DNA from: Sphingomicrobium flavum
GTDB lineage: Bacteria > Pseudomonadota > Alphaproteobacteria > Sphingomonadales > Sphingomonadaceae
Assembly: GCF_024721605.1 (NCBI RefSeq)
Contig: NZ_CP102630.1
Location: 1,736,001-1,800,000, forward strand
DNA: 64,000 nucleotides
Direction of reading: 5' to 3'
Translations under genes and position numbers: made by a program
Shown here: positions 9,279 to 16,912 of the stretch, one piece after another
How positions within the stretch are numbered: position 1 is the first letter of the stretch
How the letters are laid out: the number at the start of each line of letters is the position of its first letter
Notes under the pieces: generated by a model
What the model was told of the DNA's origin: nothing
Seen by the model: only the letters and a program-made list of their open reading frames with translations
Databases searched by the model: none

Positions 9279-10316
9279 CTATAAATTATGGCGATTAGCT
9301 GTGGTTCCCGGTTCGCCAACGGGCTCGGCCGGCCAGTCCGGCTCGGGCTGGCCCTTGGTCTTGACGAGCGAGACGATGATCCCGGCGGCGATCAGCGCAA
9401 AGGTCACGCCAAGGCTGACCGCAGGCGGGAATTTCGCGCCGCCCAGCAGGAAGTCGGCGACGAGAATTTTCGATCCGATAAACACCAGCACCGCGGCCAG
9501 CGCATATTTCAGATAATGGAACCGGTGCACCATCGCCGCCAGCGCGAAGTAAAGCGCGCGCAGGCCAAGGATGGCAAAGATGTTCGAGGTGTAGACGATG
9601 AAGGTATCAGTCGTGATCGCGAAGATGGCCGGCACGCTGTCCACCGCGAACACCAGGTCGGCCAGGTTGATGACGACCAAAGCGAGGAAGAGCGGCGTCG
9701 CCGCGCGCACCATCCTGCCGGTCTTTTCATCGGGGACCTTCACGAAGAATTTCTGCGCGTGCAGCTCCTTGGTGACGCGCATGTGGTTCGAAATCCAGCG
9801 CACCACCGGGTTGGAGCCGACATCCATCGGTGCATCACCCGCGAAGAACATTTTCACCCCGGTGACGATCAGGAAGGCCGCGAACAAATAAAGCACCCAA
9901 TAGGCCTGCGCCAACAGCGCAGCGCCGCCCGCGATCATCAGGCCACGCAGCACGATGACCGCCATGATGCCCCACAACAGGGCGCGATACTGATATTTGG
10001 GCGGGATGGCGAAATAGGTGAAAATCAGGCTGATCACGAACACATTGTCGATGCTGAGCGCCTTCTCGATGAAGAAGCCGGTATAATATTGCATCCCGGC
10101 CTCGGCCCCGCGCTCCATCCATACCCAGGCCCCGAAGGCCAGGGCGATGGCGATGTAGAAAACCGACAATTTGAGGCTCTCGCGGATCCCCAATTCCTTG
10201 TCTTCCTTGTTGAGGAAGCCAAGGTCGAAGGCGGTGAGCGCGACGACGATGGCAAGGAAGGCCATCCAGAACCAGGCAGGCGTGCCCAGCCAGTCGACAA
10301 ACAGGAATTCAGGCAT
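9279..10316 (-). CDS. TerC/Alx family integral membrane protein
   Basis: A 345-residue protein with about nine hydrophobic segments. The family signatures are ALTAFDLGFLN in the first helix, EKALSIDNVFV, and NLADLVFAVDSVPAIFAIT, where acidic residues in membrane helices are thought to bind a metal ion. Alx/TerC proteins are linked to manganese export, alkaline pH and tellurite resistance; the last name is historical. Length and the long loop after helix 5 fit the Alx type. It overlaps nhaA by 8 bases. I see no yybP-ykoY riboswitch in front. Confidence 0.92.
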   Translation of the reverse strand: MPEFLFVDWLGTPAWFWMAFLAIVVALTAFDLGFLNKEDKELGIRESLKLSVFYIAIALAFGAWVWMERGAEAGMQYYTGFFIEKALSIDNVFVISLIFTYFAIPPKYQYRALLWGIMAVIVLRGLMIAGGAALLAQAYWVLYLFAAFLIVTGVKMFFAGDAPMDVGSNPVVRWISNHMRVTKELHAQKFFVKVPDEKTGRMVRAATPLFLALVVINLADLVFAVDSVPAIFAITTDTFIVYTSNIFAILGLRALYFALAAMVHRFHYLKYALAAVLVFIGSKILVADFLLGGAKFPPAVSLGVTFALIAAGIIVSLVKTKGQPEPDWPAEPVGEPGTTANRHNL

Positions 10317-11505
10317 TGATGGAGGTCTCCACGCTGCGTGCGGGCAGCGCCGATTTGAGGAGGAAGTAGCCGGCCAGCGCGGCGATCACGGAACCCGAGA
10401 TGACGCCCAGCTTGACCTGGTTGATCAGCGCCGGGTCGGCAAAAGCGAGGTTGCCGATGAAGAGGCTCATGGTGAAACCGATGGCGGCGAGCAGGCTCAT
10501 CGCGTGCAGCTGGCGCCAGTTCACGCCCTCGGGCATCTCGGTGACGCCCGCCTTGATGGCGACCCAGCCAAAGCCGAAAATGCCGATCTGCTTGCCGACC
10601 AGCAGGCCGAGCGCGATGCCAAGCGGCAGCGGGGCGATAAGGTCGCTCAGCGCCACGCCGGAAAAGTCCACGCCCGCATTGGCAAAACCGAAAATAGGGA
10701 TGATCAAAAAGGCCACATAATAATGCAGCGCATGCTCCATCCGCTCGAGCGGCTGCTGACCGCGCGCCGTCAGGGGGATCGTCATCGCTGCGGCCACACC
10801 GGCCAGCGTCGCGTGAACGCCCGATTTCAGCACGAACACCCACATGATGACTGCCAGCAGAACATAGGGCCAGCTGTCGGCGACCTTGAGCCGGTTGAGC
10901 AGGATCATCAGGCCGAGCGCGATGGCCCCGCCCAGCAGCATGTCCACGGCCACGCTCTCGGTATAGAAAAGCGCGATCACCGTGATGGCGCCGATATCGT
11001 CGATCACCGCGACCGCCAGCAGGGTGGCTTTGAGCGCCACCGGCACCCGGCTGCCGAGCAGCGCCAGCACGCCCAGCGCAAAGGCGATGTCGGTCGCCGC
11101 CGGGATCGCCCAGCCGCGCAGCGTTGCCGGATCGCCCCAGTTGAGCGCGGCAAAGATCATCGCAGGCAATGCCATGCCGCCCACCGCCATGATCAGCGGC
11201 AGGCTGGCCTGGCGCCAGCTGGAAAGCTGCCCGGTCATGATTTCGCGCTTCACTTCCAGGCCGACCAGGAAGAAGAAGACCGCCATCAGCCCGTCATTGA
11301 TCCACAGGATCAGCGGCTTGTCGATCACCGCGCCGCCGACACCGGCGACCACGGGCACCGCAAGCCATGCCCGGTAGAGCTCGGCCAGCGGCGAATTGGC
11401 GACAATCACGGCAAGGGCCGCGGCGATCATCAAAATGATCCCGGCGGCACTTTCCTTGGCGAGAAAGTCACGCAGCATCGGGGCTAGCGGCTTGGCTGGC
11501 AGCAT
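10309..11505 (-). CDS. nhaA: Na+/H+ antiporter NhaA
   Basis: A 398-residue electrogenic antiporter that exports sodium in exchange for protons at alkaline pH. The VAVIDDIGAITVIALFY segment contains the paired aspartates of the ion-binding site, ATDIAFALGVLALLGSRVP matches the TM4 assembly, and a long first helix (AAGIILMIAAALAVIVANSP) is typical. It is first in a run with terC and the carbonic anhydrase, which suggests joint use in pH and ion balance. Confidence 0.96.
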   Translation of the reverse strand: MLPAKPLAPMLRDFLAKESAAGIILMIAAALAVIVANSPLAELYRAWLAVPVVAGVGGAVIDKPLILWINDGLMAVFFFLVGLEVKREIMTGQLSSWRQASLPLIMAVGGMALPAMIFAALNWGDPATLRGWAIPAATDIAFALGVLALLGSRVPVALKATLLAVAVIDDIGAITVIALFYTESVAVDMLLGGAIALGLMILLNRLKVADSWPYVLLAVIMWVFVLKSGVHATLAGVAAAMTIPLTARGQQPLERMEHALHYYVAFLIIPIFGFANAGVDFSGVALSDLIAPLPLGIALGLLVGKQIGIFGFGWVAIKAGVTEMPEGVNWRQLHAMSLLAAIGFTMSLFIGNLAFADPALINQVKLGVISGSVIAALAGYFLLKSALPARSVETSINA

Positions 11506-11542
11506 GGGTGCAAAAGTCCCTGTTATGAAATCGGATGAGGTT

Positions 11543-11583
11543 GGGGAGGCGGCCTTGGTGAGAGGGCAGAAAGCCGCCTCCCC
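11543..11583. other. Inverted repeat between DUF465 gene and nhaA
   Basis: GGGGAGGCGGC at 11543-11553 pairs perfectly with GCCGCCTCCCC at 11573-11583 (11 bp, 19-base loop). No T-run follows on either strand, so it is not a standard terminator. It could attenuate or stabilise a minus-strand transcript running from the DUF465 gene into nhaA. Confidence 0.5.
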
Positions 11584-11590
11584 CCTTGCC

Positions 11591-11767
11591 TCAGGCGCGC
11601 GAAGCGCTGGGAAGGATGCGGTGGATGAGGTCCTTGACGCGTAGCTTCATGCGCTTGAGGCGCGTCAATTCCAGCGTGTCGGGCCGCGGGCGCTTTGCTT
11701 CACGCCGCAGCTTCTCGTCGATCCGCTGGTGGATCTCGGTCAATTTGAACAATCGGGCCGTCATCAT
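11591..11767 (-). CDS. DUF465 (YdcH-like) small protein
   Basis: A 58-residue protein read on the minus strand, starting MMTARLFKLTEIHQRIDEKL. It is a basic, fully helical coiled-coil-like chain: FKLTEIHQRIDEKLRRE, then a RPRPDTLELTRLKRMKLRVKD segment, matching the short two-helix DUF465/YdcH family (LxxLKxxKLxLKDxI pattern). An AGGAGACAA ribosome-binding site sits directly upstream of the ATG at 11767. Role unknown; such proteins are widespread in proteobacteria and may assist protein-protein contacts. It could share a transcript with nhaA. Confidence 0.85.
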   Translation of the reverse strand: MMTARLFKLTEIHQRIDEKLRREAKRPRPDTLELTRLKRMKLRVKDLIHRILPSASRA

Positions 11768-11853
11768 TTGTCTCCTAATATCGAGCCAAAAGTCGATCGG
11801 AGAGCCGATGCGCGCCTATACGGGGTCATGGGGGGAAAGGGGCCCGTCAGTTT

Positions 11854-11873
11854 CGCATCGGCAATCCGATGCG
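11854..11873. other. Short perfect hairpin in divergent intergenic region
   Basis: CGCATCGG (11854-11861), loop CAAT, CCGATGCG (11866-11873) lies between the divergent DUF465 and beta-lactamase-fold genes. No T-run follows. It may be a 5' UTR stem or a protein-binding palindrome. Nothing else recognisable is in 11768-12014. Confidence 0.45.
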
Positions 11874-12014
11874 GTCCGACATCACGAGCGTCAGTTGATC
11901 GACGCCCGCCAGAGGGGCCCGGTCCGCAATGTCCTAAATGCGAGCAAATCGATCAGGTTCCAAGCGAAATCGAAAAATTTTGCGCCAAAGGGGAGAATAT
12001 GTGCACATGACGCC

Positions 12015-13205
12015 ATGAGGATCCTGTTGCTCGCCCCGTTTGCCCTGGCTGCCTGCCAGTCCGCACCCATCCCGTTCGACGCCCCTCAGGCGGCCGTCGC
12101 CTTCACCGGCACTGCCATCATTGCCAGCGACGCCCGCGGCATCGCCGATCCGGCCAGCGCCCGGCCGCTGCAGGCCAGTGATAATGTACGCATCGCCTCC
12201 ATTTCCAAGCTGGCGGTCGCCATCGGCGCAATGCAGCTGGTCGAGCAAGGCACGCTCGATCTCGACCGCCCGGTCGGCGACTGGCTGGGCTACGAGGTGC
12301 GCCACCCCGCCGCCGAGCAGGGGGTGACGCTGCGCCAGTTGCTAAGCCACACCAGCGGCATTCGCGACGGCGCGAGCTATGCCCTCCCGCTCGGTGCCCG
12401 GCTGGAAGATACGCTCGGCGAGGCCGACGCCTGGGGCGCCGAGACCCCCGGCTATTTCTCCTACGCCAATCTGAATTTCGGCATCGCCGCCAGCGCGATG
12501 GAAGCCGCGACCGGCGAGCGATTCGACCGCCTGATGGAGCGCCTGCTGCTGCGCCCGCTCGACATCGACGCCTGCTTCAACTGGCCCGGCTGCAGCGATG
12601 AGGCCGTGGCCAGCGCGGTGGTGCTCACCCGCGAAGGCGCGCCGGTCTGGGACGATCTCAAGGGCCAGCGCCCCGCCTGCCCCGTCGTCGTCGAGGAAGG
12701 CGAGGCCTGCGACCTCGACCGCTGGCGCGCGGGCGAGAATGGATCGCTCTTCTCCCCACAAGGCGGCCTTCGCATTTCCGCCCTCGACCTCGCCCGAATC
12801 GGTCAGATGCTGGCCAATGGCGGCAGCATGGCCGGGGTTCGAATCCTCACCCCCGCCAGTATCGAAGAAATGGCGCGTCCCGCCTGGCGCTGGGACGGCA
12901 GCAACGGCGATACATGGGGCGGGGTCTTCTGCGCTCATGGCCTCGGCCTCCATCTGCTCCAGACCGACCGCGATGGCTGCAAGGACGATCCCGGCCTGCC
13001 CGCCGGCCGCTGGGTCGGCCATTCGGGCGACGCCTATGGCCTGCGCTCAGGCCTCTGGATCGACCTCCAACGCAGCAAGGGCATCGCCTACCATGCTGGC
13101 GGCCTGCCCGAAGGCCCCGAAAATGAAATCAGCTGGGAAGAAGGTTTCTTCCCCATCGAACAGGAAATGACCGCGCGGGCGCTGGCACTGTTCGGTGACC
13201 GCTAG
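12015..13205 (+). CDS. Beta-lactamase-fold serine hydrolase, lipoprotein
   Basis: A 396-residue protein of the class C beta-lactamase/DD-peptidase-like family. Key motifs are SISK (nucleophile Ser and Lys, in NVRIASISKLAVAIG), YAN (in YFSYANLNFG) and HSG (in GHSGDAYG) in place of KTG. HTSGI downstream of LRQLLS is typical of the esterase-like members. The start at 12015 gives MRILLLAPFALAAC with a lipobox. Whether it hydrolyses beta-lactams, peptidoglycan peptides or esters cannot be read; HSG instead of KTG is common in esterases and peptidases of this group. Confidence 0.9.
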   Translation: MRILLLAPFALAACQSAPIPFDAPQAAVAFTGTAIIASDARGIADPASARPLQASDNVRIASISKLAVAIGAMQLVEQGTLDLDRPVGDWLGYEVRHPAAEQGVTLRQLLSHTSGIRDGASYALPLGARLEDTLGEADAWGAETPGYFSYANLNFGIAASAMEAATGERFDRLMERLLLRPLDIDACFNWPGCSDEAVASAVVLTREGAPVWDDLKGQRPACPVVVEEGEACDLDRWRAGENGSLFSPQGGLRISALDLARIGQMLANGGSMAGVRILTPASIEEMARPAWRWDGSNGDTWGGVFCAHGLGLHLLQTDRDGCKDDPGLPAGRWVGHSGDAYGLRSGLWIDLQRSKGIAYHAGGLPEGPENEISWEEGFFPIEQEMTARALALFGDR

Positions 13206-13664
13206 GGCGCGTCGCTAACATGGATTAGCCGGCCCAAACTGTGGCCATTTGAACCCACTTTTGCCGCCCCCACAAGCACCTCTCTCTTATGTGCATTGCA
13301 ACACGGATTCTGGTCCGGAATCGGAACGAATATTTTTCGATTCCGAAATCCGCGGACAACTGCGAATTCCACCAGATTCAAGGTTAAATTTCCCTAAAGT
13401 TGCAAAAAAGACTCTTGTGTTACCCGCGCCGATAGGCACAATAGGTAGTGTTGCGAACGGGGCAAACGCTCAACATCTAGCTGTTTGAGCCGGAAACGGG
13501 GGTTTCCGGCATGAGGGCGGCTGTGTGTTGCGGGGATAACGGGGACAAGTCCCTGAAATGACTCGATTTCGCTGTCATCGGGGTCGAAACGGGTGTATCC
13601 ATCCGATTCGAACATATAGAGAACATCGCTCCGCTGTTTCGGGGCCTTTTTTTGGGGATGCACC
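13206..13664 (+). promoter_or_regulatory. Long structured upstream region of the nrd operon
   Basis: No gene is seen in these 459 bases. Three inverted repeats stand out: CGGAATCG/CGATTCCG (13316-13323 with 13338-13345), GCTCAA/TTGAGC (13469-13474 with 13485-13490), and the perfect hairpin CCGGAAAC-GGGG-GTTTCCGG (13490-13509). The second and third abut. A possible promoter is TTGTGT at about 13413 with CACAAT 16 bases on. I could not recognise a convincing NrdR box pair or a cobalamin riboswitch. The last hairpin lies about 155 bases before nrdA, so it would be in the mRNA leader. Confidence 0.5.
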
Positions 13665-15527
13665 ATGGATCTTTCGACCGGCCAGGAAGTCACTGCCGAC
13701 GACGTCGTTGAATCGGCGTCGAAGAAGGTCAATGACCGTCGCTTCAAGATCAAGACGGACGAGACGCGCGATGCCAAGCTGACCGAGTTTGGCAAGGAAA
13801 CGCTGCGCGATCGCTACCTCCTGCCCGGCGAGAATTTCCAGGATCTTTTCGCCCGCGTCGCCGACGCCTATTCGGACGACCAGGCCCATGCCCAGCGCAT
13901 GTACGATTATATCTCCAACCTGTGGGTCATGCCCGCCACGCCCGTCCTGTCCAACGGCGGCACCGGTCGCGGCCTGCCCATCAGCTGCTATCTCAACAGC
14001 GTCGACGACAGCCTGGACGGCATCGTCAACACCTGGAACGAAAATGTCTGGCTCGCTTCCAAGGGCGGCGGCATCGGCACTTATTGGGGCAGCGTGCGCG
14101 GCATCGGCGAACCGGTCGGCCTTAATGGCAAGACCAGCGGCATCATCCCGTTCGTGCGCGTGATGGACAGCCTCACCCTCGCCATCTCGCAGGGCTCGCT
14201 GCGCCGCGGCTCGGCCGCCTGCTATCTCGACGTCTCGCACCCCGAGATCGAGGAGTTCCTCGAAATCCGCAAACCTTCGGGCGACTTCAACCGCAAGGCC
14301 CTGAACCTGCACCACGGCGTGCTGATCACCGACGAATTCATGGAAGCCGTCCGCGACGGGTCCGAGTTCGAATTGAAGTCACCCAAGGACGGCTCGGTGC
14401 GCGGCAAGGTCAATGCCCGCGCGCTGTTCCAGAAGCTGGTCGAAACCCGCCTCGCCACCGGCGAACCCTATATCGTCTTCGCCGATACGGTGAACAACAC
14501 CATGCCCAAGCATCACCGCGATCTGGGCCTCAAGGTCTCGACCTCCAACCTGTGCAGCGAAATCACGTTGCCTACGGGCAAGGATCATCTGGGCGCCGAT
14601 CGCACCGCGGTCTGCTGCCTCTCGTCCCTCAACCTCACCACCTGGGACGAATGGAACGGCAATAAGCGCTTCATCGAGGACGTCATGCGCTTCCTCGACA
14701 ATGTCCTTTCCGACTATATCGCCCGCGCGCCCGACGAGATGGCGCGCGCCAAATATAGCGCCGAACGCGAACGCTCGGTCGGCCTTGGCGTGATGGGCTT
14801 CCACAGCTTCCTCCAGGCCCGCGGCCTGCCGTTTGAAGGCGCTATGGCGAAGAGCTGGAACAACAAGATCTTCCGCCACATCCGCGCGCAGGTCGACGAA
14901 GCCTCGATGATGCTCGCCAAGGAACGCGGCCCCTGCCCCGACGCTGCCGACATGGGCGCGATGGAGCGCTTCTCCTGCAAGATGGCGATCGCGCCGACCG
15001 CGTCGATCAGCATCATCGCCGGCGGCACCTCGGCCTGCATCGAGCCGATCCCCGCCAACATCTACACCCACAAGACGCTGTCCGGCAGCTTCGTGGTGAA
15101 GAATCCCTATCTGGAAGCCCTGCTCAGCGAAAAGTCGAAGAATAGCGACCAGGTCTGGAACTCGATCCTCGAACAGGGCGGCTCGGTCCAGCACTTGGAC
15201 TTCCTCAGCGAAGACGAAAAGGCGACCTTCAAGACCAGCTTCGAAATCGACCAGCGCTGGCTGCTCGAGCTTGCAGGTGACCGCGCCCCGATGATCGACC
15301 AGGCGCAGAGCCTCAACCTCTTCATCCCCGCCGATGTGGACAAATGGGATCTCCTCATGCTCCACTTCCGCGCCTGGGAACTGGGCATCAAGTCGCTCTA
15401 TTACCTGCGCTCCAAGTCGGTCCAGCGCGCCGGGTTCGCCGGCGGCGTCGAAAAAGACAACACGCCCGAGGCCGCCAAATATGAGCTGCCGACAACCGAC
15501 TATGACGAATGCCTCGCCTGCCAGTAG
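13665..15527 (+). CDS. nrdA: Ribonucleoside-diphosphate reductase, alpha subunit (class I)
   Basis: A 620-residue catalytic subunit reducing ribonucleotides to deoxyribonucleotides. The radical-site loop is NLCSEI (Cys297, Glu299), preceded by the ISCYL cysteine (Cys108). APTASISII is the substrate-phosphate motif, and the C-terminal shuttle pair is in ECLACQ (Cys616, Cys619). Only about 40 residues precede the conserved barrel region, so the N-terminal ATP-cone that switches overall activity in the E. coli enzyme is absent. The radical-generating partner nrdB lies 343 bases downstream, after two tiny genes. Confidence 0.96.
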   Translation: MDLSTGQEVTADDVVESASKKVNDRRFKIKTDETRDAKLTEFGKETLRDRYLLPGENFQDLFARVADAYSDDQAHAQRMYDYISNLWVMPATPVLSNGGTGRGLPISCYLNSVDDSLDGIVNTWNENVWLASKGGGIGTYWGSVRGIGEPVGLNGKTSGIIPFVRVMDSLTLAISQGSLRRGSAACYLDVSHPEIEEFLEIRKPSGDFNRKALNLHHGVLITDEFMEAVRDGSEFELKSPKDGSVRGKVNARALFQKLVETRLATGEPYIVFADTVNNTMPKHHRDLGLKVSTSNLCSEITLPTGKDHLGADRTAVCCLSSLNLTTWDEWNGNKRFIEDVMRFLDNVLSDYIARAPDEMARAKYSAERERSVGLGVMGFHSFLQARGLPFEGAMAKSWNNKIFRHIRAQVDEASMMLAKERGPCPDAADMGAMERFSCKMAIAPTASISIIAGGTSACIEPIPANIYTHKTLSGSFVVKNPYLEALLSEKSKNSDQVWNSILEQGGSVQHLDFLSEDEKATFKTSFEIDQRWLLELAGDRAPMIDQAQSLNLFIPADVDKWDLLMLHFRAWELGIKSLYYLRSKSVQRAGFAGGVEKDNTPEAAKYELPTTDYDECLACQ

Positions 15528-15528
15528 G

Positions 15529-15699
15529 ATGAAAGCCGCGCTTATCATCCCGGCCGTCTTCGGCCTCTTCCTGATCTTCGCCGCACGGCGTCAGGAAATG
15601 CCCGCCATGCGCACCAATATGCGCATGGTCGGCGGGGCGCTGCTCGCCATTACCTTGGGCTTCGCGGCCTATCTCACCATCAAGGAGCAAGGCCTGTGA
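15529..15699 (+). CDS. Small membrane protein between nrdA and nrdB, first
   Basis: A 56-residue protein starting one base after the nrdA stop: MKAALIIPAVFGLFLIFAA, a basic loop (RRQEMPAMRTNMRM), then VGGALLAITLGFAAYLTI. It therefore looks like a two-helix inner-membrane hairpin with a positively charged turn. I do not recognise the family. Coupling to nrdA (TAGGATG spacing) and a 4-base overlap with the next small gene support real expression. Role unknown. Confidence 0.68.
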   Translation: MKAALIIPAVFGLFLIFAARRQEMPAMRTNMRMVGGALLAITLGFAAYLTIKEQGL

Positions 15700-15845
15700 A
15701 CTGGTTCGCCCTGGGCGGCGGTGCTGCCATGATCATCGCCGGCATCAGCATCGCGCTGGGCCGCGCACCCAAATTGCCCAAGGCCAGCGGCATCGTCCTT
15801 GCCCTGGCCGGCGCTGTCATCATTTATCTCGGCCTCGGCCGCTAG
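15696..15845 (+). CDS. Small membrane protein between nrdA and nrdB, second
   Basis: A 49-residue protein with a GTG start overlapping the previous stop (GTGA) and an AAGGAG site 9-10 bases upstream. It has two hydrophobic stretches (WFALGGGAAMIIAGISIAL and ASGIVLALAGAVIIYLGLG) around a basic turn (GRAPKLPK). Like its neighbour it would be an inner-membrane hairpin. No family recognised. nrdB follows after 25 bases. Confidence 0.65.
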   Translation: MNWFALGGGAAMIIAGISIALGRAPKLPKASGIVLALAGAVIIYLGLGR

Positions 15846-15870
15846 CTGTTCTCCAAAGGAGCCTGAAACC

Positions 15871-16908
15871 ATGTCCCTGCTCGAAGCCCGTAAAGCCTAC
15901 AAACCCTTCGATTATCCCTGGGCCTATGAATATTGGAAAAAGCAGCAGCAGGTCCACTGGATGCCGGAAGAAGTGCCGCTGGGCGAGGACTGCCGCGATT
16001 GGGCGCAGAAGCTCACCGATCATGAGCGCAACCTGCTGACCCAGATCTTCCGCTTCTTCACCCAGGCGGATGTCGAGGTGCAGGATTGCTATCACGACAA
16101 ATATGGCCGCGTCTTCAAGCCGACCGAGGTCAAGATGATGCTGGCCGCCTTCTCCAACATGGAGACGATCCACATCGCCGCCTACAGCCATCTGCTCGAC
16201 ACGATCGGCATGCCGGAAAGCGAATATTCGGCTTTCCTCCAATATAAGGAAATGGCCGACAAGCACGATTACATGAACGAATTCGGCGTCGATACCGATG
16301 AGGATATCGCCAAGACGCTGGCCATGTTCGGCGGCTTTACCGAAGGCCTCCAGCTGTTCGCCAGTTTCGCCATGCTGATGAACTTCCCGCGCTTCAACAA
16401 GATGAAGGGCATGGGCCAGATCGTCAGCTGGTCGGTGCGCGATGAAAGCCTGCACTGCGAAGGCATCACCCGCATGTTCCACGAATTCGTCAAGGAACGC
16501 GATTGCCTGACCCAGTCGGTCAAGGACGACATCATCGATTGCTGCCAGAAGGTGGTGCGCCTGGAAGACAATTTCATCGACCTGGCGTTCGAACTCGGCC
16601 CCGTCGAAGGCATGACGCCCAAGGATATCAAGAAATATATCCGCTACATCGCCGACTGGCGGCTGGGACAGCTGGGCTTCAAGCCCATCTACATGGTCGA
16701 GGAACACCCCCTCCCCTGGCTCGCCCCGCTGCTGAACGGCGTGGAGCACGCCAACTTCTTCGAAACCCGCGCGACCGAATATTCAAAGGCCGCGACCAAG
16801 GGCGACTGGAACGAAGTCTGGGACAATTTCGACCGCAGGCAGAAGGCGAAGGTCGCGAACGAGGACGCCGCGGCTGAAGATGAAGCGGATATGTTTGCGG
16901 CGGAGTAG
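15871..16908 (+). CDS. nrdB: Ribonucleoside-diphosphate reductase, beta subunit
   Basis: A 345-residue radical subunit. The start at MSLLEARKAY has AAAGGAG 7 bases upstream. Diiron ligands and the tyrosyl radical are readable: Asp67 (probable), Glu98 and His101 in NMETIH, Tyr105 in HIAAYSH with the E. coli spacing (E+3 H, +4 Y), a Glu in FTEGLQLFASF, and Glu/His in RDESLH. The C-terminal tail (DEADMFAAE) is the part that docks into NrdA. No N-terminal ATP-cone is present here either. The stop overlaps the ribosome-binding site of the next gene. Confidence 0.97.
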   Translation: MSLLEARKAYKPFDYPWAYEYWKKQQQVHWMPEEVPLGEDCRDWAQKLTDHERNLLTQIFRFFTQADVEVQDCYHDKYGRVFKPTEVKMMLAAFSNMETIHIAAYSHLLDTIGMPESEYSAFLQYKEMADKHDYMNEFGVDTDEDIAKTLAMFGGFTEGLQLFASFAMLMNFPRFNKMKGMGQIVSWSVRDESLHCEGITRMFHEFVKERDCLTQSVKDDIIDCCQKVVRLEDNFIDLAFELGPVEGMTPKDIKKYIRYIADWRLGQLGFKPIYMVEEHPLPWLAPLLNGVEHANFFETRATEYSKAATKGDWNEVWDNFDRRQKAKVANEDAAAEDEADMFAAE

Positions 16909-16912
16909 GGAT

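Noticed and set aside
13249-13488. Short open frame of 79 codons in the nrd leader
   Set aside because: No ribosome-binding site or recognisable features, and it runs through the hairpins; treated as noncoding.
13206-13664. Cobalamin riboswitch or NrdR box pair before nrdA
   Set aside because: I found neither the B12-box nor two spaced ACACTATAT-like NrdR boxes. The stems present do not fit a known riboswitch. A weak match cannot be excluded without a covariance search.
14379-15548. Open frame of nearly 390 codons opposite nrdA
   Set aside because: It is fully covered by nrdA, which has catalytic motifs throughout, and shows no recognisable domain or ribosome-binding site.
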